A DNA stretch of 64,000 nucleotides from G965212025 sp965237985. Lineage in GTDB: Bacteria; Pseudomonadota; Gammaproteobacteria; Poriferisulfidales; Oxydemutatoraceae. Below the pieces are notes generated by a model, which had not been told where the DNA came from, searched no databases, and saw only the letters and a list, made by a program, of their open reading frames with translations. The first letter of the stretch is position 1; each line of letters starts with the position of its first letter. The stretch lies in contig OZ250161.1 in the NCBI GenBank assembly GCA_965237985.1, positions 1,240,001 through 1,304,000 of the forward strand, read 5' to 3'. Shown one piece after another: positions 18,179 through 27,760 of this stretch. Both the position numbers and the translations under genes were made by a program.

Positions 18179-20580
18179 TGGCTGCAGTCTCTCCTTGCTG
18201 TCCCTAGGCCCCCATGAAAACGCCTGAAGTTGCCAGACCCCCGCCCCGCACGCAGCTCCTGCGAATCTCCCTGGCATAATGGCTGGGCACCCAGACAGCA
18301 ATCCGAGACTGTCAGCTGGCAGTGCCTGGCTACTCCCTGGAGACCGTATTTCCAAAATCGGAAAACAAGTTTCATTGCTTTTCGGATACGGAGTCTTTGT
18401 TGCAGGCAGTGACCGCTGATGCGCGGAAAAAGGATCAGGTGCTGGTGATGTCAAACGGCAATTTTGCGAACCTGCCCGCGCGCCTTGCGGCTTTTTACGC
18501 CTGATGACTTCAGTCTCTCCTTGCTGTCCCTGGCCCCCATGAGAACGCCTGAAGTTGCCGGACCCACCCCCGCGCACGCAACTCCTGCGAATCTCCCAGG
18601 CATAATGGCTGGGCACCTGGACAGCAATCCGAGACTGTCAGCTGGCAGTGCCTGGCTACTCCCTGGAGACCGTATTTCCAAAATCGGAAAACAAGTTTCG
18701 CTGCTTTTCGGATACGGAGTCTTTGTTGCAGGCAGTGACCGCTGATGCGCGGAAAAAGGATCAGGTGCTGGTGATGTCAAACGGCAATTTTGCGAACCTG
18801 CCCGCGCGCCTTGCGGCTTTTTACGCCTGATGGCTGCAGTCTCTCCTTGCTGTCCCTAGGCCCCCATGAAAACGCCTGAAGTTGCCAGACCCCCGCCCCG
18901 CACGCAGCTCCTGCGAATCTCCCTGGCATAATGGCTGGGCACCCAGACAGCAATCCGAGACTGTCAGCTGGCAGTGCCTGGCTACTCCCTGGAGACCGTA
19001 TTTCCAAAATCGGAAAACAAGTTTCATTGCTTTTCGGATACGGAGTCTTTGTTGCAGGCAGTGACCGCTGATGCGCGGAAAAAGGATCAGGTGCTGGTGA
19101 TGTCAAACGGCAATTTTGCGAACCTGCCCGCGCGCCTTGCGGCTTTTTACGCCTGATGGCTGCAGTCTCTCCTTGCTGTCCCTAGGCCCCCATGAAAACG
19201 CCTGAAGTTGCCAGACCCCCGCCCCGCACGCAGCTCCTGCGAATCTCCCTGGCATAATGGCTGGGCACCCAGACAGCAATCCGAGACTGTCAGCTGGCAG
19301 TGCCTGGCTACTCCCTGGAGACCGTATTTCCAAAATCGGAAAACAAGTTTCATTGCTTTTCGGATACGGAGTCTTTGTTGCAGGCAGTGACCGCTGATGC
19401 GCGGAAAAAGGATCAGGTACTGGTGATGTCAAACGGCAATTTTGCGAACCTGCCCGCGCGCCTTGCGGCTTTTTACGCCTGATGACTTCAGTCTCTCCTT
19501 GCTGTCCCTGGCCCCCATGAGAACGCCTGAAGTTGCCGGACCCACCCCCGCGCACGCAACTCCTGCGAATCTCCCAGGCATAATGGCTGGGCACCTGGAC
19601 AGCAATCCGAGACTGTCAGCTGGCAGTGCCTGGCTACTCCCTGGAGACCGTATTTCCAAAATCGGAAAACAAGTTTCATTGCTTTTCGGATACGGAGTCT
19701 TTGTTGCAGGCAGTGACCGCTGATGCGCGGAAAAAGGATCAGGTGCTGGTGATGTCAAACGGCAATTTCGCGAACCTGCCCGCGCGCCTTGCGGCTTTTT
19801 ACGCCTGATGGCTTCAGTCTCTCTTTGCTGTCCCTAGGCCCCCATGAGAACGCCTGAAGTTGCCGGACCCACCCCGCGCACGCAACTCCTGCGAATCTCC
19901 CTGGCATAATAGCTGGGTACCTGGACAGCAATCCGAGACTGTCAGCTGGCAGTGCCTGGCTACTCCCTGGAAACCGTATTTCCAAAATCGGAAAACAAGT
20001 TTCATTGCTTTTCGGATACGGAGTCTCACATCTATCTGAACCTATTCAGCAGTGACCGCTGATGCGCGGAAAAAGGATCAGGTACTGGTGATGTCAAACG
20101 GCAATTTTGCGAACCAGCCCACGCGCCTTGCGGCTTTTTACGCCTGATGGCTTCAGTCTCTCCTTGCTGTCCCTGGCCCCATGAGAACGCCTGAAGTTGC
20201 CGGACCCACCCCGCGCACGCAGTTCCTGCGAATCTCCCTGGCATAATGGCTGGGTACCTGGACAGCAATCCGAGACTGTCAGCTGGCAGTGCCTGGCTAC
20301 TCTCTGGAAACCGTATTTCCAAAATCGGAAAACAAGTTTCATTGCTTTTCGGATACGGAGTCTTTGTTGCAGGCAGTGACCGCTGATGCGCGGAAAAAGG
20401 ATCAGGTACTGGTGATGTCAAACGGCAATTTTGCGAACCTGCCCGCGCGCCTTGCGGCTTTTTACGCCTGATGGCTTCAGTCTCTCCTTGCTGTCCCTGG
20501 CCCCATGAGAACGCCTGAAGTTGCCGGACCCACCCCGCGCACGCAGCTCCTGCGAATCTCCCAGGCGTAATGGCTGGGCA
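18011..20580. repeat. Tandem array, 326-bp unit, 8 copies of the mpl 3' end plus spacer
   Basis: CTGGAGACCGTATTTCC recurs from 18011 at 326-bp steps (18337, 18663, 18989 and so on). Each unit repeats the last 57 or so codons and stop of mpl, a 90-100 bp spacer, the ATGGCTGGGCACC that starts the downstream exporter gene, and a 50-bp stretch of unknown origin. One unit is about 339 bp because of a small insertion near 20027-20046. Units fall into variant classes by their CTGCAGTCT or CTTCAGTCT spacer, in an order such as A-B-A-A-B-C-C, implying duplication of multi-unit blocks. The 60-residue frames encoded in the units are displaced mpl ends, not new genes. Confidence 0.97.
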
Positions 20581-22384
20581 CCCGGGAGCAACAACTCTGA
20601 GTTTTCGCGATCTTCTGCAACTGGTGCTGCAACACCGCCGCCTCCTGGTTGTCGCCAACATTGTCGCAGTCATGGCGACGCTGTCGATCGTGTTGCTGCC
20701 GCTGTTAATGCCGCTGCTTGTCGACGAGATTCTGCTGGATGATCCGGGCAAAGTTGTGTCCATTATCAATTACTTTACTCCCGCCCACTGGCACAACCCG
20801 CTGCTTTACGTCGGTGCAGTGCTGGGACTCAGCATTTTTTTGCGCGTAGCGGGGTGGGGGTTTTTTACCTGGCATTCCATGCTGTTTATCCAGATTTCCA
20901 AAAATGTGATTTACAAAATACGCAGGTGCCTGCTTTCACACCTTAGCGGGGTTTCTATGTCGGAGTTTGAAAGCACTGGCGGTGGCACGATAGGTGCTCG
21001 ACTGGTTACTGACCTGGAAACGCTGGATCAATTCATGGGTGTGGCGATTAGCCGCCTGCTGGTGTCTGTATTGATGATTGTGTTCACTGCCATCATTTTG
21101 CTACTGCTCCACTGGCAACTGGCGGTGTACATGTTGTTGCTCAATCCCTTGGTAATTTATTTCACCATGTCGATCAGCAGACGTGTCAGGCATCTCAAAA
21201 AAGCAGAAAACAAGGCAGTGGAGGTTTTTCAACAGGCAATCACGGAAACGCTTTCCGGATTGCACCAGATCAGGGCCGCAAACCGCGATCGCCACTATTT
21301 CCTGGGACTGACGCAGCTGGCGCGAAAATTGCGCCGACGCTCTGCCAACTATGCCTGGAAAAGTGAGGTTTACAAAAAATTTTCATTCTTGATTTTCCTG
21401 GTGGGTTTTGACGTTTTTCGCGCTGGTTCCATTCTTATGGTTCTGTTTTCAGATTTGACGATCGGGGAAATGATTGCATCTTTTGGTTACTTGTGGTTCA
21501 TGCTTGAACCCGTGCAGGAATTGCTCGGCATGCAATACACTCTGCATGCCGCAAAAGGGGCGCTCGATCGCGTGAACGAAGTGTTGAAGCTCGACAAAGA
21601 ACCAAAATACCCACTGATTGAAGACCCTTTTGCTGATCAAAAAACCACTTCTATTCAAGTGCGTGACCTGTGTTTATCTTACGATTCCAAACGTGTGTTG
21701 AATCGCTTGAGCCTGAAAATTGGCGCCGGCGAGAAAGTTGCGTTGGTCGGGGCAAGCGGCGGCGGCAAAACGACTTTCGTGCAGGCACTACTCGGTCTGC
21801 ACCAGAAGGAATCGGGAACCATCGCTTTTGGTGGAGTCCCGGTAGAACGCATCGGGTATGAAACCATACGTAAAAACGTTGGATGCGTTTTGCAACACCC
21901 GGCACTTTTTAACGAATCGATCCGTAATAACATCACGCTTGGCCATCGGGTTTCCGACAGTCGTATTTGGAAAACGCTGGAAATCGTGCAACTTGATGAA
22001 TTCATCAAGTCTCGGCACGGTGGCCTGGAAACAATAGTCGGCCTACAAGGTCTGAAGCTTTCAGGCGGTCAACGTCAGCGACTGGCAGTGGCGCGCATGC
22101 TCATAACGGATCCCAAGCTGGTGATTCTTGATGAAGCAACCTCGGCTCTGGACTCGCAAACCGAAACCCACTTGCACGAAGCACTGTTTCAGCATTTGCA
22201 GGGCCGCACGGTGTTGCTCGTTGCCCACCGACTGAATGCAGTATTGCAGGCGGACCGGGTGCTGGTTTTTGAAGATGGGCAAATCATTGAGCAGGGAAAG
22301 CACACAGCATTGTTTTCCAGCAAGGGTCTTTATACCCGTCTTTTTTCCGCCCAAATGAAAGCGCGGGAGAACCCCAGCCCATGA
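20570..22384 (+). CDS. ABC exporter, fused membrane and ATPase domains (MsbA/LapB type)
   Basis: A 604-residue half-transporter. Residues 20-320 hold six predicted transmembrane helices and residues 360-595 the nucleotide-binding domain. Walker A is GASGGGKT (394-401), Q-loop LQHPALF, signature LSGGQRQ (497-503), Walker B VILDEATSAL (D521, E522), and H553 is the switch histidine. The substrate cannot be told: the family exports lipids, peptides or drugs. The start codon is next to the final 326-bp unit and the ATGGCTGGGCACC at its start recurs in every unit. Its 3' end is also duplicated downstream. Confidence 0.92.
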   Translation: MAGHPGATTLSFRDLLQLVLQHRRLLVVANIVAVMATLSIVLLPLLMPLLVDEILLDDPGKVVSIINYFTPAHWHNPLLYVGAVLGLSIFLRVAGWGFFTWHSMLFIQISKNVIYKIRRCLLSHLSGVSMSEFESTGGGTIGARLVTDLETLDQFMGVAISRLLVSVLMIVFTAIILLLLHWQLAVYMLLLNPLVIYFTMSISRRVRHLKKAENKAVEVFQQAITETLSGLHQIRAANRDRHYFLGLTQLARKLRRRSANYAWKSEVYKKFSFLIFLVGFDVFRAGSILMVLFSDLTIGEMIASFGYLWFMLEPVQELLGMQYTLHAAKGALDRVNEVLKLDKEPKYPLIEDPFADQKTTSIQVRDLCLSYDSKRVLNRLSLKIGAGEKVALVGASGGGKTTFVQALLGLHQKESGTIAFGGVPVERIGYETIRKNVGCVLQHPALFNESIRNNITLGHRVSDSRIWKTLEIVQLDEFIKSRHGGLETIVGLQGLKLSGGQRQRLAVARMLITDPKLVILDEATSALDSQTETHLHEALFQHLQGRTVLLVAHRLNAVLQADRVLVFEDGQIIEQGKHTALFSSKGLYTRLFSAQMKARENPSP

Positions 22385-23286
22385 TCCTTGAAACTCCATA
22401 CGCTCCCGACCGCCCGGAAGGAGAACAGTCGCACGCGCCCGGGGCTTCGCTTCAGCTGAGGAAATGGAGAACACCACCGCGCATTGTGCGGGGAGCCGTG
22501 CAGCCGGCAAACCGGGAGCAATCCCGAAGACGTGCAAAAGTGGCGCATACCAGTGTGATGATGCGAGGGCAGGCGGACCGGGTGCTGGATCCTTTTTGAA
22601 GATGGGCAAATCATTGAGCAGGGACCGGGAGCACACAAAAGTGGCGCATTGCTGGTTTTTTTCCAGGGAGAGGCAAGGGTCTTTATACCCGTCTTTTTTC
22701 CGCCCAAATGAAAGCGCGGGAGAACCCCAGTCCATGATTTTTGAAACTCCACACGCTCCCGACCACCCGGAAGGAAAACAGTCGCACGCGCCCGGGGCTT
22801 CGCTTCAGCTGAGGAAATGTAGAACACCATCGTGCGTTGTGCGGGGAGCCGTGCAGCCGGCAAACCGGAAGCAGTTTCGGGAACCGGGCGTGAACGGGAA
22901 AGTCCCACACCTGGTTGATGATGCGGATGTTTGGCTTCAGGAAAGTCTGTTGTCGATGGCCTTGCAGGTACTGCGTTTTGGTTGGTGGTACTTTGAAAAG
23001 CTGGTTCAGATCCGGGAAGCAATGATTGCAGTTTGTGTAGGAACCAGGCCTGCCATCGATAAGCATGACCGCGAATGAACTGGCATTGGGCGAACAAATG
23101 TTTGTTTTGGGTCTGTTGCCGGTTTTCGGGATGACAACCCACAAAAAACCAAAATGAGAGACCGGTTGGAAGCATCAGCGGAGCTTCCAAAAGCTCTATT
23201 GAGCAGAGCACTCGGTATTGGCGGCAGGCAAAGGCCCTTTATGCTCTTTTTTTCGCACAAGTCATAGTTACAGGAGGAATCTACCC
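22385..23286. repeat. Degenerate duplications of the exporter 3' end and nitroreductase 5' end
   Basis: CGGACCGGGTGCTGG and GAAGATGGGCAAATCATTGA from the exporter end (22251) recur at 22574. CAAGGGTCTTTATACCCGTC and the CCAAATGAAAGCGCGGGAGA that ends the exporter recur at 22674-22730. A translation-start-like segment, ATGATCCTTGAAACTCCATA at 22381 and ATGATTTTTGAAACTCC at 22734, resembles the true nitroreductase start ATGACGTTTCAAACACC at 23287. The unit is about 323-353 bp, and the copies have diverged by indels, so this array is older than the others. The tail (23000-23170) also matches a segment near 34150-34320. Confidence 0.8.
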
Positions 23287-23889
23287 ATGACGTTTCAAAC
23301 ACCATACAGTCCCGATTTTTCGGTTCGGAAGGAAAGTGCCATAAGTGATGTCGAGTTCTACCAGCGTTGGTCACCGCGTTCTTTTCAGAAAGTGGCGATA
23401 GACCAGGAGACGCAAGCGAAAATTTTTGATGCCGCGCGGTGGTCGCCATCCTGTTTCAACGAACAGCCCTGGTTGATCGTGACTTCAACAGATGAAACTT
23501 TTTCTGTTTTCCTGGGTCTTTTAACCGAAGGCAATCAGCCTTGGGCAAAGCGGGGCTCATTGCTGGGTTTTATTTTTGCCAGGCGTTGCTTCACACACAA
23601 CGACAAGCCGAACGTACTTGCGCGCTTCGATTGCGGAGCTGCGTGGCTGGGCTTGACATTACAGGCCCGGCGCCTGGGTCTGTACACACACGGGATGGGT
23701 GGCATTCATCGCGAAAAAACCTACGATGCTCTAAGTGTTTCCCAAGCAGACTACGAAGTGATGTGTGGTTTTGCGCTGGGGGCCATTGCCAAACCTGAGG
23801 CCTTGGGTGATGAAGAGCGCGCCAAGGCCGAGCTTCGTCTCTCGGGCCGCTTGCCGCTTGACAGCATCTGGCGGAGCGGTTTGCGGTAA
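23287..23889 (+). CDS. Nitroreductase family protein
   Basis: A 200-residue flavoprotein of the nitroreductase fold that uses FMN to reduce nitro compounds, quinones or related substrates. RWSPRSFQ near residue 28 and AARWSPSCFNEQPWLIV (about 48-66) are the FMN-contacting motifs, and GAAWLGLTLQARRLGLYTH is the dimer-interface helix. The ATG 23287 is fixed by a strong AGGAGG 10 bases upstream; the frame extends further but without a site. The physiological substrate is unknown. Confidence 0.88.
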   Translation: MTFQTPYSPDFSVRKESAISDVEFYQRWSPRSFQKVAIDQETQAKIFDAARWSPSCFNEQPWLIVTSTDETFSVFLGLLTEGNQPWAKRGSLLGFIFARRCFTHNDKPNVLARFDCGAAWLGLTLQARRLGLYTHGMGGIHREKTYDALSVSQADYEVMCGFALGAIAKPEALGDEERAKAELRLSGRLPLDSIWRSGLR

Positions 23890-24033
23890 CGACCAGCTAA
23901 CTCACGCCAATCAGCCAGGGAAAGTTGGATTTTAGACCCTGCAGGACAGGCGGCATTTTATTCGTCACGGTGGTTCAGCACCGCTTGTGCAAAGTGTGAG
24001 CGAAAGTGGTCGGTTTTCGCAAACGCCCGTGTT

Positions 24034-25347
24034 CTAATTTTCTGGCGGTGCGGCCTTGTTGATCTCCTGAAAAGTGGCGTGCGCGGCAGCGACGGTTTTT
24101 TGGATGTGCACTTCGTCATGCGCTGATGAAACGAAACCCGCTTCAAAAGCCGACGGCGCCAAATAAATTCCGCGCCGCAACATGCCGCCATGATACCGGG
24201 CAAACAGCCCAGTATCAGTCATTTTGACAGCGGCGAAATCTGAAACTTTTTGTGCTGAAAAAAAGCAACCGAACATGCCACCTTCCGAATCGCAATGAAA
24301 AGCAATGTGGTAGTTGGCGGCAGCGGCCGAAAGCCCGTCACAAAGTTGCCGCGTCCGCTTTGCCAGACGCTCGTAAAAACCGGCCTGGCCAAGTAGTAGC
24401 AGCGTTTTGAGAGCTACCGCGGTGACCAGTGGGTTCCCCGACAAAGTCCCGGCCTGGTAGACCGGCCCGCATGGTGCAAGTTCCCGCATCAGCTCGCTGC
24501 GCCCACCGAAAACCCCAAAAGGAAGCCCACCTCCCACGACTTTTCCCAATGTGGTCAGGTCGGGCAGGATGCCAAGCAACGATTGGACGCCTCCTGCGGC
24601 CACGCGAAAGCCACTCATGACCTCGTCGTAAATCAATACGCTTCCAGCCTTGCTGCAAAGCCTGCGCATGGTTCGTAAAAATTCCGGGTGGGCGCGCACA
24701 AATCCCATATTCCCAGCGATGGGTTCGACGATCACCGCCGCCACTTCCTCGCCATATCTTGCAAATGTTTCCCTGAGTGTGAAGGTGTCGTTATAAGGCA
24801 ACACAAAGGTATCGCTCACGGTCGCCTCTGGAACGCCTGGTGACCCGGGCAGGCCGAAAGTCACGACGCCGGAACCGGCGCCGGCAAGCAAAGCATCGGC
24901 GTGTCCGTGATAGCAGCCGGCAAACTTTATGATGCGGCTTCTGCCGGTGTAACCACGTGCCAGGCGAATTGCGCTCATAGTGGCTTCCGTGCCTGAATTC
25001 ACCATACGCAACATTTCCAATGTCGGGAAGAATGTACGGATAGCCTCTGCCAATTGTGTTTCTTTTTCGGTTGGTGCCCCAAAACTCAAACCTTCGGATG
25101 CTGCATGGGCGACCATTGCAACCACTTCCGGGTGGGCATGACCAAGAATTGCGGCACCCCAGGAACCAACGAAGTCCACGTACTCATTGCCGTCAACGTC
25201 GAAAATCAGCGGCCCTTTACCGCCTGCAATAAAAAGTGGGGTGCCATGGACGGCGCGGAATGCGCGCACCGGGGAATTCACGCCGCCCGGTAAAATCGCG
25301 CATGCCCGAGCATACAATGTTCGAGAACGTTCGATATTCTCCGCCAT
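24034..25347 (-). CDS. hemL: Glutamate-1-semialdehyde 2,1-aminomutase HemL
   Basis: PLP enzyme making 5-aminolevulinate in the C5 heme pathway, 437 residues. VNSGTEATMSAIRLARGYTG, FAGCYHGHADALL and DEVMSGFR are class-III aminotransferase motifs. TTLGKVVGGGLPFGVFGG carries the PLP lysine. The N-terminus MAENIERSRTLYARA with GGVNSPVRAF is the standard HemL start, so I begin at ATG 25347 rather than the 30-residue longer frame. Divergent from purM. Confidence 0.96.
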   Translation of the reverse strand: MAENIERSRTLYARACAILPGGVNSPVRAFRAVHGTPLFIAGGKGPLIFDVDGNEYVDFVGSWGAAILGHAHPEVVAMVAHAASEGLSFGAPTEKETQLAEAIRTFFPTLEMLRMVNSGTEATMSAIRLARGYTGRSRIIKFAGCYHGHADALLAGAGSGVVTFGLPGSPGVPEATVSDTFVLPYNDTFTLRETFARYGEEVAAVIVEPIAGNMGFVRAHPEFLRTMRRLCSKAGSVLIYDEVMSGFRVAAGGVQSLLGILPDLTTLGKVVGGGLPFGVFGGRSELMRELAPCGPVYQAGTLSGNPLVTAVALKTLLLLGQAGFYERLAKRTRQLCDGLSAAAANYHIAFHCDSEGGMFGCFFSAQKVSDFAAVKMTDTGLFARYHGGMLRRGIYLAPSAFEAGFVSSAHDEVHIQKTVAAAHATFQEINKAAPPEN

Positions 25348-25351
25348 GTGA

Positions 25352-25465
25352 TTACCAGGTACACGCAGGTTTGCGGGGACACGACTCCGGTTCCCAAGTT
25401 GCATTTGGATTGTATTTCTCCCAGAATGCGGTGGCATCAGGCTTCTTTTGAACTGGTGTGCTCAT
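25352..25465 (-). CDS. Possible 37-residue small protein upstream of hemL
   Basis: A short frame begins with ATG at 25465 and ends four bases before the hemL start. It encodes MSTPVQKKPDATAFWEKYNP and a tail PESCPRKPACTW, hydrophilic with two cysteines in CPRKPAC. The close spacing to hemL suggests coupling. I do not recognise it. The upstream ribosome binding site is weak (GAGAG about 10 bases before). It could be a genuine leader or a remnant of a larger gene. Confidence 0.3.
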   Translation of the reverse strand: MSTPVQKKPDATAFWEKYNPNATWEPESCPRKPACTW

Positions 25466-25691
25466 AACGCTACTCTCGCATGCATCACGGAAGATGATAT
25501 TACAGAAGCCCTTGGGGTGGTGTCTGGCATGCTGAAATCACATTGTGCCGGTTGTTTGGAAGTGCAGGCCAAGGCGACAGCGACAGGTTGCTCAGGCATT
25601 ATGGGAATATCTTTGTTACTCAGCCGGCACCGGAGAAGCCCGATAGGCTTCGCATTGCGGTCTCACGAGATTTTTAAGTTGCCATGACCAT

Positions 25692-26717
25692 ATGACTCTC
25701 ACCTACCGGGATGCGGGCGTGGATACCGAAGGGGCGCAGGCCTTGGTGAAGCAGATAGGCGTGTGCGCGGAAAAAACACGCAGAGCGGGTGTCATTTCGA
25801 ATCCAGGCGGATTTTCCGGCTTGTTCAGAATGCGCGATCTGCATTACGAAAACCCGATACTGTTGACCGCTACCGATGGAGTGGGAACCAAGCTTTTGCT
25901 TGCAAAACAGCTTGCCGATTACTCGCAGATCGGCACAGACCTCGTTGCCATGTGTGCCAATGATGTACTGGCGGAAGGGGGGGAGCCGTTGCTTTTTCTG
26001 GACTATTTCGCCTGCGGGAAACTACCTGTACGTACCTTGGAAACGTTGATTTCGGGTATGACTGAAGGCTGCCGACGCGCCGGATGCGCATTGGTCGGTG
26101 GAGAAACAGCAGAAATGCCGGGCATGTACCAGAACGGCAGTATTGATCTTGCCGGTTTTATGGTGGGTGTGGCGGAAGAAAAACACCTGCTTGGTGCGCA
26201 CCGGGTGAAAACGGGGGATCTGGTCATCGGGCTGGCAGCCAACGGCGTACACGCCAACGGCTTTTCTCTGGTGAGAAAAATTCTTGAAGTCAGTGGTGCC
26301 GACCTGGGGACACCTTTTGGCGAAAGTACTTTGGGGGAGGAACTACTCAAACCCACAAACATTTACGTCAAAGCCTTGCTGCCGCTGGTTGCCAGTGACT
26401 GTCTGCACGCGCTCGCGCACATCACGGGCGGCGGGATAGTCGAGAACCTGCCCAGAGTTTTGCAGCCCGATCAGGCGGCGCGTATCTCTGTTGCCGCTTG
26501 GCCGCGACCGGAAATTTTCAACTGGCTGCAAAAAACCGGCGGCATCAGTGAGGACGAAATGCCACGGGTATTCAATTGTGGGATTGGCATGACAGCGATC
26601 GTGCCCCACGATGCGCAGGAGCATGTGATGTCACACCTTTGCCAGATACCCATCCGTGCCTGGGTTGTTGGTGAAATCGTGCAACATTCCGGACCGTCAC
26701 AGGTAATTTTTGAATAA
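25692..26717 (+). CDS. purM: Phosphoribosylformylglycinamidine cyclo-ligase PurM
   Basis: Makes AIR from FGAM with ATP in purine synthesis. The 341-residue protein has LTATDGVGTKLLLAKQ, GTDLVAMCANDVLAEGGEPL and FLDYFACGKL, the conserved PurM N-terminal core, and GCALVGGETAEMPGMY, the signature metal/ATP region. HITGGGIVENLPRVL is in the C-terminal domain. The start is ATG 25692. It overlaps purN by 8 bases, giving the standard purM-purN operon. Confidence 0.96.
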   Translation: MTLTYRDAGVDTEGAQALVKQIGVCAEKTRRAGVISNPGGFSGLFRMRDLHYENPILLTATDGVGTKLLLAKQLADYSQIGTDLVAMCANDVLAEGGEPLLFLDYFACGKLPVRTLETLISGMTEGCRRAGCALVGGETAEMPGMYQNGSIDLAGFMVGVAEEKHLLGAHRVKTGDLVIGLAANGVHANGFSLVRKILEVSGADLGTPFGESTLGEELLKPTNIYVKALLPLVASDCLHALAHITGGGIVENLPRVLQPDQAARISVAAWPRPEIFNWLQKTGGISEDEMPRVFNCGIGMTAIVPHDAQEHVMSHLCQIPIRAWVVGEIVQHSGPSQVIFE

Positions 26718-27408
26718 GCCAGCGGGAAAAGACCGCAAACGGCTTTTAATCATGATCTCTGGTCGTGGCAGCAATATGCGGGCGATCGTCTCCCGCGTAA
26801 AAGAAGGACAAATCGCTGCACAGCTTGTTGGTGTCATCAGTGACCAGGATGATGCGCCGGGACTGAAGTACGCCCGCGACCAGAACCTCGCCACAGAAGT
26901 CGTTGCCAAAAGCCGCCATAAGAAAAGAAGTGACTTCAACGAAGCACTAGGGATCGCTGTCTCCTCCTACGCGCCGGATCTGATTGCTCTGGCGGGTTTC
27001 ATGAGCATATTGAGCGCTGAGTTTCTGTCCCGCTTCCCGGGGCGCGTTTTGAATATTCACCCCGCTTTACTGCCCCGCTTCAAGGGCCTGAACACCCATG
27101 AAAGAGTGATACAGTCCGGTGCCAGTGAGCATGGCTGCACCACGCATTTCGTATCAGCAGAAGTGGATGCCGGGCCGCGCGTGTTGCAGGAGCGTTTCCC
27201 GTTGTTGAACATCCAACACAACGACTTGGATGGCAAAGTGCTTTCTGCACGTGTACTTGATCTGGAACACCGAGTCTATCCTGCCACAATACAGCTTTTT
27301 TGCGATGGGCGGTTGAAAATGGAAGAGGGTCAGGCATTTATGGATGGGGAAAAGCTGACAGACCCGTTGTCCTTGAGTGCCATTGGGCAGCACCTTTGCC
27401 TGACATAG
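26710..27408 (+). CDS. purN: Phosphoribosylglycinamide formyltransferase PurN
   Basis: Transfers a formyl group from 10-formyl-THF to GAR, the third step of purine synthesis. The 232-residue protein has SGRGSNMRAI for phosphate binding (about 17-26), GFMSILSAEFL, and RVLNIHPALLPRFKGLNTHE, which carries the catalytic Asn and His. HFVSAEVDAGPRVLQE holds the catalytic aspartate. The start appears to be TTG at 26710, overlapping purM by 8 bases. It is slightly longer at the C-terminus than the E. coli enzyme. Confidence 0.94.
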   Translation: MNKPAGKDRKRLLIMISGRGSNMRAIVSRVKEGQIAAQLVGVISDQDDAPGLKYARDQNLATEVVAKSRHKKRSDFNEALGIAVSSYAPDLIALAGFMSILSAEFLSRFPGRVLNIHPALLPRFKGLNTHERVIQSGASEHGCTTHFVSAEVDAGPRVLQERFPLLNIQHNDLDGKVLSARVLDLEHRVYPATIQLFCDGRLKMEEGQAFMDGEKLTDPLSLSAIGQHLCLT

Positions 27409-27760
27409 AACCGGATTCCGCCGCCCAAGCGTGGCTTACACAACCCGCAGGCTTCAGCAAAGTCAGTGACACGGAGCAGGATTGCCCCACCAGACAAATG
27501 GCAGGCAAGCCCCGGGCAAATCAGCAACCGGATGCAGAAAAGGCTGACCTGAGGGGCCTCGTCCCCAAGTCTAGAGACTGGAAACCCTTATGAATGCCCC
27601 GCTGTAAATCACCGCGTAGAGAATATCAGAAACAAATACCTGCGTCTTTGGGGTTCCTTCATTGAAAAAAAACCGGAAACCCGTGCAAGCTCCCAACCGG
27701 GCTGATTTCATCCCGGCTCATAGCGGTTTCCCTGAGAACGACTGGTTGTCAGCAGACCTG
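27409..27760. other. Convergent spacer between purN and the repeat protein
   Basis: No gene recognised in 352 bp. Short frames here have no resemblance to families. A weak 6-bp hairpin (AGCCGGG ... CCCGGTT, about 27697-27720) lies downstream of the minus-strand repeat-protein gene but has no clear T-tract, so I do not call a terminator. Confidence 0.4.

Noticed and set aside
18125..20769. Multiple 60-163 codon frames within the 326-bp array
   Set aside because: The plus-strand ones are displaced copies of the mpl C-terminus (MPGYSLETVFPKSENKF), the others are antisense; none has its own ribosome binding site.
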